DNA of 64,000 nucleotides, from assembly GCA_013115125.1 (NCBI GenBank), contig JABANN010000074.1:1-64000 (forward strand), written 5' to 3'. The notes under the pieces are model-generated. The model made no database searches. It saw only the letters and a list, made by a program, of their open reading frames with translations, and was not told the DNA's origin. This document shows positions 27,990-39,777 of this stretch, one piece after another (position 1 is the stretch's first letter; the number at the start of each line of letters is the position of its first letter). This DNA comes from Perkinsus olseni (taxonomy: Eukaryota > Perkinsozoa > Perkinsida). Position numbers and translations under genes: made by a program.

Positions 27990-28769
27990 ATGGGTCTCGG
28001 CGTCTTCACCTTGTTCGGCATCGTCTACCCGCTCAATTTTTTCCTCGCTGTGACTACAGTCAAGGTGGCAGTTTCGAGCAGCCCGATCGACACCATCCGT
28101 CTAACATTCCCTCAGCACACCTACTGGGTGAAGGACCTTGACTTTGCCGTTGGTTGTAGGACTCCCCTCGGCGTTCTCCCTTTCTTCATTGTGCTGTATG
28201 CAGGTATTGGGGTGTCGCTACTGATGGCCTACAGTCTAGTCAGCGTGGCGAGTGGGGTAAGATGTCCTTTCTTCAGTCACGCGAGATACATTCACGCCCA
28301 AACCGTACGGGTGGGACCGGTGTCTCGGTCAGATACAGGCTATGAGCCCCGAGGGATATGATAATCACTACGGGCGCTTCCAAATGACCCGCGCCAAGCC
28401 CGGCCTGGGGTTGAGGATGTACGCGTCGCACTACAATGCATTAGAGTGCTTCACCATGTTCTCCATTGCGGTACTACCCAGCCGTCGCCATTCGTTGGAA
28501 GGACTTATTCGCCCCTGCAGGTTATCGTAGGAATCCTCCGTGGTGTTGACGGACATCTCCTGGCAAATCTATCGGTGGTGGTAATTCTTGCCCGCAAATT
28601 CTACCACATATTCCACGCTCTTGACTTCGCTATGCTCCGAAGCATCGCCTTCGATACTGCTTTTATGGCCATACTGACGATCATTATGGAAGCGGCAGTG
28701 CCTGGTAATGCCGTGGTGAAGTTCATGACAAATGAGGATTGGACCTTGTCAAATTTCTATAGTATGTAA
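27990..28769 (+). CDS. MAPEG-family membrane protein
   Basis: Starts 49 nt after the tRNA with MGLGVFTLFGIVYPLNFFLA, a first hydrophobic span. PFFIVLYAGIGVSLLMAYSL follows, then GLGLRMYASHYNALECFTMF, which carries the family R-x-x-x-x-x-N-x-x-E pattern used to bind glutathione in microsomal GST/MAPEG enzymes. LARKFYHIFHALDFAMLRSI and FMAILTIIMEAAV complete the four-helix bundle. Introns at about 28257-28340 and 28472-28521 are removed. It probably sits in the ER or outer mitochondrial membrane; the catalysed reaction cannot be read from the sequence. The region between the loop and helix 1 is longer than usual. Confidence 0.78.
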
Positions 28770-28994
28770 TAATTAATAGCTCGGGCGGTGATTCGTCCTT
28801 TGGTTTGATTTTCTCTGTATTGAGTTTGATAGTGTCGGGGCGGAAGGCGGAGAGGATGAAAACTGCGCCAAAGGTGCGGAATGTTTGCTTTGCTCATCAT
28901 TCAGTGCCGTTGTGTGCAAGGAAAGTTACATGATGGGGACATGCGGTATTTCACTGTTGGGCTATCAAGGACTGTAGTTGTCTTCCTCCCTCCG

Positions 28995-31900
28995 ATGTCG
29001 TCGTCTTCCGGTGGTGGTACGACGGGGATAGCGGGTGGCCTGAAGAGGCTGGCCGAGTTCAACAAAGCTCTATCGGCGCTTCCGTCGAAGGCGTCTGAGG
29101 AGCAAGTTAAGGAGCTATGTGGATTGGCGATGGAGATGCCGGATGAAGCGTAGTGTGGGTTGTTGGGGGGGGGGGGGCAGGGAATTCCTGCCAGGGATAC
29201 TCCGAGGGCTTGCTTTTACCAGTACAACATATGTAAGTTTCATGGCGGTACTCGATTGCCGTGTAGATCATCATCACCACGAATTAGGGTTACGTTGCAT
29301 ACCATCGGGTGTGTCGCAGTCTTGGGATGGCACTTGAATGAATTGACCCGTTCATTGAGCGAACACTGTCTATATACTGCCTCTTCCGTTCGACCCTTCC
29401 ATTATCATCGTGTTAGGTACGATGTTGTCTTGGCGATTTCCAACGACATTAAAAATGTCGGCAACAGAGTAGGGCCTTCACAGCGACAACTATCGCTCTC
29501 CCACCTCCAGTGATTCTCCCTCGGTTTCGTTGCAGGCCGGCGCTGCGCAGCAGCAGCGCATCAAAACGATCATTTCGCTCGTGGACGGTCTGCTGAAGGC
29601 GAAGCCTGGCGGGCGTCAAACAAAAGGCGGCTCGTCGTCGTCAGTGGATAACAGTTACCGAATCTACATATTGAAGAGTATCGACGACATATTTGTAGCG
29701 GCACTGAAGAGAGCTGATCAATCGGTAGGTGTGGTTTGGGTTGTCGTGTACATGCATGGCCATCAGACCCACAATTGGCTGAATCGTGTGTTGGAGATGT
29801 GGAAGGACCAAGGCAATGCGCTGCTGCCTGAGAGGATCCTTAACAGGCTCACGGCCATCCACGCAAATGTCAAACCGCAAGTGAAATCGGTACGTCCCGT
29901 GGGTAGCTGTGGACGCCGCCGCGACGAGTTGGTGGTTGGCAGATTCTCAAGGGCTCGGGTGGAGGCGGCTCGTCGGCTCCCCACCCCTCGGGCAGTCGAT
30001 CGTCGTCAGCAGCGGCAACAACAGCGGCAGGCAAGGGGGAGAAACGTAGTAATGGCCTGTGGCCGCAGGGGAGTATAACCGCCGAATAATTCCACGTCGC
30101 GGCGCGAATAGGATTGCCCCTCGATCGCATCATTCACTTGAATCGTCAGTACTGACGATCTTCCTTCAGCCTTCGCAGCGGAAGTCGCCTTGGCCGAGAG
30201 GGAGTTGGCTTTGATTGGGATGATTCAATCGAAGAGCTTCAAGAACTCCAAAGACAGGAAAGATGTAATGATACTCTCACAACCGGATGCCGCTTGTTGT
30301 CGTCCAACGCGAGGGTAGCCATCAGGGGTAGCCTGGCGGGAGCGTTATGCTGCTGCCGAATGCCGAGGAGGCCTCGCTCTGGCGGACTAGTCTCACCGTC
30401 GATGCGCAATACTCGAGAGAGATGCCTCCCTTCAGGCGATGAGGATCCACGAGATTCGTCAAGCTGCGACATATTTGAAGGAAGGGAAACGAAAGGAGGC
30501 ATCGAAGACGCTTTCCGATGCGAAGAAAAGTGCGACGGGGAGGGAGGCCGACGAGGTGGATGTTGGCATCTTCAGAATACTCCCACATGGTGGAGTCCCT
30601 CAAGGCGAAGCAGGCCGATGCAATCAGGAAGGCGAACGAGGCGCCAGCGGCTGCTGCCTCTGTGTCGTCGTCCAGTGATGATGTTGTGGATACTGCCATG
30701 GAGGAAATGCCAAGCCATAGCAAGAGAGCAAGATTGGCTCGTGAGGAGAGAGAGGTAGGAAAGATGCAGGGGCGTTCATCCCATATCGCTCGTTCAGTCT
30801 TCGAGTTCGCCCGAGCCACCCTCCAAGCGGAAGAGTAAGTCAACGGTACTCGGGTTTTTTGGTTTATGTTTATTTCATCAGAATCAGCAGCCGAGGCCAC
30901 AGGCAGCACCAGTAGCGAGGGTGAACACCATGAGGAAGGACGTGAAGAGGGGAAAGTAAGGACAATCTTGCTATCTTGCTGTTTCTCAACGTTTCCGTCC
31001 CCCTGCAGATACCTTCTGGGGTGCTGGGGTCCCCGCCAAACGATTTGCCGCCGATGGAATTCTCTCTAGAGTGGATTCAACACTTTTTCACGATGGTAGT
31101 GATTGCCGAATCTGTCGCGCGCCACGAAATTAGCAGAACTCATGCCGCTGCAGATGTCATCCAAAATCCCCTATCATCCGTCCCATGATGTTCTGTTACC
31201 GACTAAGGTGAAGACCGTTGAACAAACGCAAGAGCAGGTAAGATTGCAAGAATTCGTCCGATCGCGCCATCCTCCCTCTCAGCGTGTTATCGTGGACGGT
31301 TTATCGCAGCATGAGCTGTTACTAATCCTTCGGTTCATCGAGCGGCTGGAAACCAACATCAGGGTTCAGGTGGGCGGCGCCGGCGGCCGCCATCTGCCGG
31401 TCTGCTTGTGTCGTTATGGGAGATGCAGGTAGCAGAGACGAGGAAGCTGGCTGCAGCTGCTGCGGCAAGTGGGAAGAAGAATCAAGGATTGAGTCAAAAG
31501 GCGTTAGCCCATATTCAAGTACGACTGTTTGCGAGGTGGACATCTTAGTTATGAGAATGAAAAGTTCGGTGGCCCTACGCTAGGGATGCCACAAGCGCTG
31601 AGCTGTGATAGAGTTCTGGGAGAAAATTGAAGATTTCGCGGAAACTTGGAAATTTTGAAAGGGATTTGTGGCGGGTAGCAGATGAGTCGATGTCTTGTCG
31701 TCCTCCCCTCAGGTGCCCCATAAGTTCAGACTTCTGCACTCGATGGGAGATCCCTCCACCTCGGGCCTACTCGACCTTTACTTCAACATGCCGGTGGGTG
31801 GCGGCGACACTCCCCCTGTTGCCATCATCCCCCTTGCCAGGTCCAGTGTGGCACATGCGCCCTTCGCTTCGCCGTACGACAGGACCTCCTCGATCACCAC

Positions 31901-33082
31901 GATGCTCACTACCTGAAGACCACTATGCTGCAGAGGCGGGTCAAACAGGTGGAACAGGAATATCGAGGCTGGAACGAGGCTGGTAGGCCCCGGCACAACC
32001 GCTGCTGCTGCTGCCGATGGCATCCCTCGATTCAGTTAACGATTGGTTTGACAACAAGGGGACGCCGATGCTCGGCAGAGACATCTGTAGGTCACTCCAT
32101 CTCCTCTCCTTCGTTCGGGATGAGTGGTGCCAGGCAAGAGTCTGATAGACTCGGCGACCAAGGCGTCGGCTGATGGCGGGGAGGATACCGCCTCTACGGC
32201 AGCTACCGAGACCAAATCTAGTGAGGGGGTCAAGGAGGCGGAGGAAGGGGAAGAGAACAGCAAAGACGTTACACGGCGAGGATTCATCAGTGATGCGGTC
32301 AGGCTGGAGGAGATGCTGCGGTAAGAGGTTGGGGAATTTCGTGGCGCAGTGACGCTGCCTCCCTTCAAGGCACGCTTCACCTTATGACCCTGTGAAGACC
32401 AAGTGCCTTGAATGCGGTGATGAGCTCGAAGAGGAGTGGGCGGACGAGCCTGTGGACATGCCGGTCTTCCGAGGTCGGCAATCACACCGTCCACTTTAAC
32501 CACTATTTGCTCTTCACAGACACGGTAGTCGTTCCGATCGGCTCCTCGGTGCCCGTGCATTTCCTCTGGCCGGGTATGTCTTCTGAGGATGACGTTGAGA
32601 GTAAAGAGAAGAAGGCAGCTGAGGGCGAGCCACAGCCTCTCACCGTGGACGCTGCGATGGCCAGCGCTAGGGGTAGGGACGCAGCAGAGGGGCGAGGCAG
32701 CATCTTGTTTGTCAGATGACTATCGGATGCACAACACGTTGTACTTCCATCGTGATTGTTGGATTGGCAATCCCACACTGAAGGACCGGGAGTATCAGCA
32801 GCGGTAAGGGGATTTGGTCTCGATTATTCTCATGATGGTGTTGTCTTCAGGCTGCTGGTCGTCGAGGCTCAACGGCCGTCACCAAGCTCTGCAGAAGCGG
32901 AAGAGAAGGCCACGATGGAGGTCGATGGGGGCGCTGAAGTGGAAGGAGTGCCCAATACTAGAATTATCGTGGAGGAGGGCGTCGAGGGACCAGAGGGCGT
33001 TGGAGGAGCTACTGAGGAGCAGAAGGCACTCGAAATGCGACGATCTCAACTTGTTGTACACGGCAGGCGTAAGAGATTCTAG
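28995..33082 (+). CDS. PCF11-like pre-mRNA cleavage factor (CID plus zinc finger)
   Basis: Exons begin MSSSSGGGTTGIAGGLKRLA, then RIYILKSIDDIFVAALKRAD and NRVLEMWKDQGNALLPERIL, which fit the last helices of a CTD-interacting domain that binds phosphorylated RNA polymerase II. A long charged middle contains KEGKRKEASKTLSDAKK and SLKAKQADAIRKANEAPAA. Toward the end VKTKCLECGDELEEEWADEP, then LYFHRDCWIGNPTLK form a C-x2-C ... H-x2-C zinc site with an intervening W-x-D-E, as at the PCF11 C-terminus. The order CID, linker, zinc finger argues for PCF11, but the similarity is modest and the span could hold two genes. Many 41-50 nt introns; the first carries a run of 13 G at 29165-29177. Acts in mRNA 3'-end formation and termination. 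Confidence 0.58.
31096..31136 (+). other. 41-nt intron of the CGCGCCA family
   Basis: Joins WIQHFFTM to a following exon reading in frame through TELMPLQMSS or nearby. It contains GTCGCGCGCCACGAAATT immediately before the TAGCAG acceptor. Confidence 0.7.
32321..32369 (+). other. 49-nt intron with the CGCGCCA core inverted
   Basis: Joins LEEMLR to HASPYDPVKTKC. The gene strand contains GGAATTTCGTGGCGCAGTG, the reverse complement of the core found in the other members. Confidence 0.75.
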
Positions 33083-33744
33083 CACTACGTTTTGTGAACT
33101 TCCGGAGTTGAGTGTAGTACTTCTACCATGGGTGGTTAAAGAAGGAGTATCTTGCTACGATAGGATCTTGCGGAAGAGGGGAGGAGTGAGCGCGTGCATA
33201 GTGTGCAGCGTCCGAACACTACCCCGGAAGCGCGAACATACTCCGAGTTTCACGGGCACATAAGGACGCAGAGATTGCATGGGCAGTCGGAATTGACCAC
33301 TGAGACTAATTGACAGTGAACAGCTGATCGAATCAGCTCCACTTCGAACTGGGCACGAAAGCACACGTGCTCTCCAATAGAGTACACACACGTCGCTAGG
33401 TCCACAGAGTAATCGGTGATTCCCGGATGGCTTCGAGATTATGAAAGAGAGCTCAGCATCTTTTTATCTCTCTACGCCCGCTTCCTTGTTGACTGCTGCT
33501 TTTTGTGTCGTATCTAGTCTGCTGACAACTCCTTCTTCTAACGTGACCTGTCCGCATCGCCACACCCTCCTCCCTGAGCCTCCCCTGGCAGCTCGGCAAC
33601 CCTCTCATGCCGTATGCAGATCTCAGCGTTGGTACTTAAAGTATGCCTTCAGCGAGCATATCGCTACTGTGGCGGGCCAATTCCGTCGACGATTGATGAA
33701 CTTCAACTAAACTGCTGCTACCGCAGCCGCGGTTGATGTAGATT
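33083..33744. other. no supportable gene
   Basis: Lies between the convergent PCF11-like gene and a minus-strand gene. Open frames present have no domain character. Confidence 0.45.
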
Positions 33745-34020
33745 CTACAGGAAGTCCAGTACAGACCGCTTGCTGTTCTCAGGAGCTGTCATCACTGGCA
33801 CCCGTGAAATCACAAAATTGGCGATCGGGGACAGCATGTGATGCGCCCTCCGATGATTCACTGAAGACATGCTCGTAGCGCCCCCGCAAAAGCAGCAGTA
33901 GCGGTACATAAGTGTTGCAGTTCGGCCTCCTTTGCCCGGTCCTTGTCTCGGAGTATCCGAGCTCGATCCCTGTCCATGTCCTTCTGCATCCTGAGTTCAT
34001 CTTCCATTACCCTTTTCTCA
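33745..34020 (-). CDS. C-terminal exons of a coiled-coil protein
   Basis: Two exons: EKRVMEDELRMQKDMDRDRA with ILRDKDRAKEAELQHL, then LNHRRAHHMLSPIANFVISR ending KRSVLDFL, joined over an intron of exactly 47 nt (33861-33907). The first is a strongly charged helix. Upstream exons to about 34330 could not be fixed. Family unknown. Confidence 0.4.
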
Positions 34021-34484
34021 GCTGAGTGACGAGACGTCCCGATAGCAGCATCTTACAGCACCCCCCCCCCCACCTCGATTCTCCACTCGCCTGTAGTGGC
34101 CCTGAGACCTCCCATGCCGATGTGACGATCTGTGATGCCGGGGACGGTGATGGTGGTAGCCTCTGATCGAACAAGCGTACCACTCCACTATGAAGACGTA
34201 GACATGTGTGACGGAGCGGCACCTGTGAAACGCTGTCTGATGGTGGTGATCACTCAGGCCATGAGTAGTGCTCAGTGTTGAGACTGAAAGAGACAACAGA
34301 CGGCGGTTGTACGTTGTCATGACCTCGTGAAGGTGCTACACGAAGTCTGGTCGAAGTCGGTGTGGTCATGCGGGTCCGGCAAGAGGGGAGCGTTGAAGTC
34401 AAAAAGCATAACTACACGACTCACTCTTTGCAGTATCTTGAACAACACGACAGCTAGAGGTGTCAGAAAGCACTTCCCATGAGA

Positions 34485-35470
34485 TCATGGCAGTTCAGCT
34501 TCCTCCTGATCATCAACAACATCCGCTGCGCTAAGAGATCTTCGAGCCCCAAACCTGCAACGTGAAGCTGCACGATGCCTGCCAAGCCATCGAGCGACCT
34601 TTGTGGAAGAATCCTCCGATTCCTCCTGGAGACCCTCCAATGGTGGGCTTTGGTCTGTCGTACAGAGCTAATGGATAGAGGGGACTCACGAATGAACTGC
34701 ACCGGTGCCCGGAGAGATCAGTTGATCGGCACAAACTGAGACACACTCTAGTGGGGTGATGACGTACTGATACTGACCTGTTATGATGAGTGAGAGTGAA
34801 TGTACTGGAGGGCGGGGTGTCCAAACCCGCGCTGAGGGAGTCGACATCTGGCGATGACATGAACTTTGCTGCCCTTACGCAGAGCCGATTGGCATGTGGT
34901 TGTGTTGAGGGGTGGTGGCGATGCACATAGGAATTGAACTACGACAACTGCAGACAGGAGCGATGGGTGATTGACAACTCTTGAGCTCTAGTCTTTCGGA
35001 TGTCATCACCGTTGCTGCATGATCCATCTTGGATGATCGCATGGTTGATGGGCGGCGTGCAAGAATATACTGAGCTAGAGGAAGGCCAAGGATCTCTCGA
35101 GTCTTCCAGTGGCCGCCACCAACGGTCTCAGGAAATTTGAAGCTGCCAGATTCATCACGGAGTCCACTCCGAACCCTGAAGGCCAATCATCATTCTACGC
35201 ACCCTTAGCGATGACTACCATGATGCTTGCTCGAAGCAGCGTGCTTGGTGTGATGACCGTGATGATGGCCGTGGTGATGATGATGCAGATGGTGGGCATG
35301 TTGATGATGATGAGCATGATGGTGGTGATGACTACCACTACCGAAGGCGGATCTGATAATCATGAGCTTTTCACCATGCCACGAGCCCAAGGGTTGACAG
35401 CTCACGTGATGAGCCCATCGGCTGGGAATCCTCCTGCACCTGAGACAGGCCGTCAAGTAAATTTCAAGTG
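34485..35470 (-). CDS. uncertain gene, including a His-rich stretch
   Basis: Coding-like pieces on the minus strand include KFMSSPDVDSLSAGLDTPPS near 34850 and EESEDSSTKVARWLGRHRAA with SAADVVDDQEEAELP before a stop at 34485. At about 35205-35380 one frame gives a polyhistidine-type stretch (HHHHHAHHHQHAHHLHHHHH). Exon borders are not resolved and these may belong to more than one gene. Confidence 0.25.
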
Positions 35471-35734
35471 AGGGAGAGACTTACCAATATCGCCGCTGCC
35501 TTCGGAAGGAACGGAGCCAAAGGAGGTCGAGGGGGAATCCAAATGGATGACCGGCATTTTTTGATTGTCTCTTGACGCTACTGACAGTTGTAACGAATTA
35601 ACAAACACGAAGACCCAGGGCTGTGGAAACGAGCGTCGAACGACTCTATTTGAAACTAGTACACAGACAGGTCATCCTCGTTAGCGAGGAGGAAGGAGTG
35701 AATAATCATCAATTTCTCTGTTGTAGTATTGGCA

Positions 35735-35754
35735 GCAGCAGCAGCAGCAGCAGT
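35735..35754. repeat. (CAG)n microsatellite
   Basis: About seven CAG/AGC units lie between the uncertain gene and ALT; no coding role seen. Confidence 0.8.
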
Positions 35755-35946
35755 CCATGGTGGTTATAATGATGCTTCCATCGCCATTGTCGCTGTGAAT
35801 AGGAAGATCTCAAAGGTACCATTAAGTGATTAACACTGATGATATTGTAATCGTTGTGAGGGCAGTAGCGGCAGCAGCTTATCGTCAAATAGAAGCATCA
35901 CTCCTTATTATCAATGTTATAGCTGCTAAATCGTATTTGCCATCAT

Positions 35947-37502
35947 TTAATGGTACTTGGCGAGGAAGTTCTTCTGGAACTCAGCGAGCTTGCCGATCAT
36001 CTCCTTCATCATGTCATCAGGGGGAAGGATGGTAATCCTGAAATGGTTGGTACCCTCAACCTCCTTGAAACCGTTCCCAGGCACGCAAACGATACCAGTC
36101 TGCTCGACGAGATCCAAGCAGTACATGACATCAGCGCTGGCCAAACCACGGGCCTTAGCGGCCTCAGTGGCCTTCTCGGGGAGATCGATCTTCACGAAGG
36201 CGTACATGGCACCCTGGACGCGCTGGCAGCTCATGCCCTCGATCTTGTTGAACTCCTTGGTGATGCCCTCGGCTCTCCTCTTAAGACCGTCGTAGATGCT
36301 CTGACGCTCCTGCTTGAAGAGGGGATAGCTGGGACCATCCTCAGGAGGAGGAGTGCACATGAGGCCGACGAAGATCTGACCCAAAGTGTTAGAAGAAAGG
36401 CAGGAAGCAGCAACCTTGTTGAACTGAGCGAGAGTGGGCTCATCGAAGCCGACAAGCTCCATGTAGCCACCACGCTGACCGCACTCACCAAGGAGGCCCT
36501 TGGAAGTGGAGTGGAAGCTGACAAGCTGGACCTGGTCGAACTTGCCGGGGTTCTCCTTCTGGAGATCACGAAGGATCCTCTTGAAGGAGAAGAACTTCCT
36601 CTCAGTGTAGATGTTCTCCTGATAGACCTCATCGGCCATGATGAGGAGACCATGGTCCCTGGCGAAAGTGATGATGCCATGGATGTCCTCCTGGCTCAAA
36701 ACGGAACCGCACGGGTTACCGGGGTTGATGACGGCGATGGCCTTGAGGTTGATACCCTGAAAATAAAAACACTCTCGTCATGATCATGACAACGATGCGC
36801 ATGAGCACTAAATTCATCATTGCAGCAACCACAACGACTATGATATCTACTCACCTCGCCAATGGCCCTGTCGTAGGAAGTCTGAAGTTCCTCCTGAGAG
36901 ACGCTCCATCCGTTCTCCTCCTTGAGGTAATAGTAATCGTAGCGACCACCGTTCATGGTAAGGGCGCAAGAGTAGAGAGGGTACTGGGGGCAGGGGAGAA
37001 GGACACCATCAACACCGGGCTTGGCGATGACCATATCGATGACACGCTTGATACCCTCAGAGGCACCAGTCGTGAGGAAGAGCTTCTCGGTATCGCAAGG
37101 ATAACCATCACGCCTCTCGATGTAGGCGGCGACCTGCTTACGGATGCAGGGGAGACCGGGGCTCATAGTGTAACCACCAGTGCCAACACCGTTGCTGCCA
37201 TCCAAGTAGTACTTGGCGGCGGCCTTGACATCCTCGGGGAACTCAGAGGATTCCATAAGGGCAGGGTAGGTGCAGATGGCAGCGACCTGACGGTAGTAGG
37301 TGATGGGCTTCTGGCCGACAACCTGCGGGTTGCCAATATTGCAAGGGATGGTACGATCGAAGGGGACGGTCTTGTCGCCATCGGCAATCCTCTTCCTCAT
37401 CTCAGCGGCCTTGGCAACGACGGCACCGCGGACGGCGTACTCGGCCTTCCGGATGTTCTGGTTCATGCTCTCGACGGTGAGTGCTTGTTGACTGCTGGAC
37501 AT
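35947..37502 (-). CDS. alanine aminotransferase
   Basis: Converts alanine and 2-oxoglutarate to pyruvate and glutamate with PLP. Two exons, intron about 36763-36855 after RAIGE. The protein opens MSSSQQALTVESMNQNIRKA and contains PFDRTIPCNIGNPQVVGQKP (substrate loop), YYLDGSNGVGTGGYTMSPGL, LFLTTGASEGIKRVIDMV (PLP phosphate site), LLPCPQYPLYSCALTMNG, INPGNPCGSVLS, DEVYQENIY and VSFHSTSKGLLGECGQRGGY with the Schiff-base lysine. It ends NFLAKYH. Every family landmark is present at full length (about 490 residues). Codon use is strongly biased to C/G-ending codons unlike its neighbours and it has a single intron, both typical of a highly expressed gene. TATAG about 17 nt before the ATG could be a trans-splice acceptor (inference). 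Confidence 0.97.
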
Positions 37503-37535
37503 GATGAATGTGCTACTCCTATAAAACTACAATAA

Positions 37536-38097
37536 TAATGGTAATAACGACAATCAGTAGGTAGCATGATGGTTCACGGGAGAGGGCACATAACTACCGA
37601 CGAGCAATCGAAGACGCTAAACAAAGAGGTTCTACACAAAGCCAGCTGAAAATGTCATTCAGAATGGCGGAGCGGTGAAGCTTAGGCGCATAATACAAAC
37701 GATGGTCGTCTAACGACCTCTCGATGTGAAGCAAGGGAACAGTCATCTGGGAGCCGGGTACATTTGCATCTTACATGGTTAAACCGCAGATACACCTAAG
37801 GGTCGTAAGCACGGTTCATCATAAAAGATCATTGTATACCGCACGCGCGACCAACGACGTAGCGCGCGCCATGAAACTCGGCAGCTCCCACGTAATCACG
37901 ATGGGGTATCGCCGGAGAAGTTCTCGGCCGACGTAGATGAAAATGTTGGCAGTTCCTGCTTGTTGCCGTCAGTGGCATCTAGATGGCTATAGGTGTCAGA
38001 ATCAGACTCTGACCACGAGATACCGAATCAGCTTTTGGGGTACTCGCGTGGACCGACTAAATGACAGAGTTTTCAGTTCCTAGTTACCCCCAGTCGA
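37536..38097. other. divergent intergenic region
   Basis: Separates ALT (minus) and the globin gene (plus). At about 37861-37882 it has AGCGCGCGCCATGAAACT, resembling the intron-associated CGCGCCA core but outside a known intron. Confidence 0.4.
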
Positions 38098-38658
38098 ATG
38101 ACTAAGTTTCTGTTTCCTTCGAATTTAGTAGAGGTTGTTGGTGGTAAGGAAGCCTTCGAAGGAGTGGTCAAGCGTTTCTATGAGCTCTCGTTCGAGGACC
38201 CCATCCTAGGCTGTCTCTACGAGGACAAGACTGAGCCACACCACCTCAGATTTGCCGCGTGGTTTCACTCAGCGTGCGGGGTAGATGATTCCTACAGACG
38301 AATGGGTGGCACGCGACACGTTAATCGAATGCATAAGAAATCCCAACACTGCTCGCTACGCGGTGAGGCTTCAAAGGAGGCTGGTTACGTTGGTGACGGC
38401 TTTACGGTGCAGCAGAGGAACCGGTGGCTTCGACTGCAACTGCAGGCATGCGAGGAGTTCAATCTACCCAAGGAGGAGTTCGTCAAACCCTACATCAAAG
38501 GGCTCAGCAAATTCATGGTCGTATATGGCCCGTTCAGCGAGGCGAGGACCGACGAGGTCGATAGCGCCGCGACCAAGTGCCCCGTAGGCCGTGAAGAGGT
38601 TGGTGTATCGTCATCTTTGAGGGGAGTCGAGAGAAGCCTTGGCCGAGCTTCTATATGA
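38098..38658 (+). CDS. truncated (group II-like) globin
   Basis: A single open frame of 186 residues. FEGVVKRFYELSFEDPILGC, HHLRFAAWFHSACGVDDSYR, the RHVNRMHKK helix region, FTVQQRNRWLRLQLQACEEF and FVKPYIKGLSKFMVVYG follow the bacterial-type 2/2 globin order: helix B/E with F-Y/D-P, W-F, the G-G-x-x-x-Y loop, the H-x-x-x-x-H region and the R-W helix G. Heme binding and O2/NO chemistry are expected from the family. The exact proximal His is uncertain because the loop after it is unusual (SQHCSLRGEASKEAG). An extension after residue 155 is Ser-rich. No intron. Possibly of bacterial origin (inference). Confidence 0.72.
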   Translation: MTKFLFPSNLVEVVGGKEAFEGVVKRFYELSFEDPILGCLYEDKTEPHHLRFAAWFHSACGVDDSYRRMGGTRHVNRMHKKSQHCSLRGEASKEAGYVGDGFTVQQRNRWLRLQLQACEEFNLPKEEFVKPYIKGLSKFMVVYGPFSEARTDEVDSAATKCPVGREEVGVSSSLRGVERSLGRASI

Positions 38659-38776
38659 GATGGCGGGGAGTATCCATAGTACGGATGCCCATCCGAGATT
38701 TGTTATTGCACGACACTTTTTGTAGTCTTTCAACCCACATTAGGAAGAGTTTCCGATTACCTCATTTTATAATTAG

Positions 38777-39592
38777 ATGAAGTTTCCTTCCATCCTGTTG
38801 AGTTACACTGAGTGCGGGTTAAACATGGAGCTGAGCACGAACCCCCTCGATGGAGTGGTGCCTGCCATCGGCCTTCTCTACTGGTGGTCGAAATGGTGCC
38901 TACTCTTTGGCGGCTACTCCGTGGACATAACCGTAACAACACATCTCAAACCCTTCAACTCTCCACCCTTCCGAACCCTTGTTTGTTTGTGTATTAACCG
39001 AGTCATTCTGACACCTCTAGCTTTTCTGTTGGCTGAGAGTGTGTATGGTTTCACCGGAGGAAAAGGAAACAGATTTCTTTTTTCCCTTTATTCCCTTACA
39101 GGAATCGGGGACAGCTGGAAAACGCACGTAAGTTCTAAACATAATTTATGTATGACTTCAATAATGCTTCAGCTTGTGTGTAGAGTCTGTATTCATCAGT
39201 GCGCTTTCGCAGCGGTCTCAAGTTCAGTCGGCAGAAGATTGGCGCCGTTGCTAAAGGGCCTCTACCAAGCTAGTGTGCATAACGTCATGCTCGCAGAGAT
39301 TGCCTTCTTATTTCGAATTGATTTCTCCGTGGAACGTGACCATCTACCCAATTCGTCGCGTACTCGAGGCAAGATGCTGGCTGCACTGGGCTACGTCGGC
39401 TTCCCGAATCGAACTCAACTAGCGGCAGCTTGTAGCGATTACAATGTAGTCATACGGAACAAAATATTGATGAGAATGAGGGATGGTATGCACCATCATA
39501 ATGCTTCAGAATCAGATAACATGAACCAGACCCCGCCGGATGTTGTAGAAGCCCTCGTCGAGACAGAAAAAATGTGCCGAGAGGCAGAGTGA
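38777..39592 (+). CDS. hypothetical protein with hydrophobic segments
   Basis: Open frame of 271 residues with hydrophobic stretches (AIGLLYWWSKWCLLFGGYSV, VILTPLAFLLAESVYGF, SIMLQLVCRVCIHQCAFAAV) and a polar tail. Some of it may be intron read through by chance. No family recognised. It borders the repeat island. Confidence 0.3.
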   Translation: MKFPSILLSYTECGLNMELSTNPLDGVVPAIGLLYWWSKWCLLFGGYSVDITVTTHLKPFNSPPFRTLVCLCINRVILTPLAFLLAESVYGFTGGKGNRFLFSLYSLTGIGDSWKTHVSSKHNLCMTSIMLQLVCRVCIHQCAFAAVSSSVGRRLAPLLKGLYQASVHNVMLAEIAFLFRIDFSVERDHLPNSSRTRGKMLAALGYVGFPNRTQLAAACSDYNVVIRNKILMRMRDGMHHHNASESDNMNQTPPDVVEALVETEKMCREAE

Positions 39593-39777
39593 TAGTCGCA
39601 TACACTGGAACAGAGGAGCTACCGCAAGAAGACCAACTAAACGACCAGCTAGCAAATAGTAATACGGAGTTGCACAGCATGCGGACAGATTATCTGCAGC
39701 ACAGTCACGGAGGCAGCAGAATTACAACATCGGCAACAACTTCACATGAAGCATCAGAAATGTCAAGACTAGCGCTC

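Noticed and set aside
29165-29177. G13 tract as a frameshift or sequencing error in PCF11-like coding
   Set aside because: It falls inside the first intron of the model, so it does not disturb the reading frame.
35950-36783. 277-codon ORF on the plus strand, Leu/Asp-rich
   Set aside because: It is the exact antisense of ALT. The strong C/G-ending codon bias of ALT removes stops on the other strand; the product has no domain.
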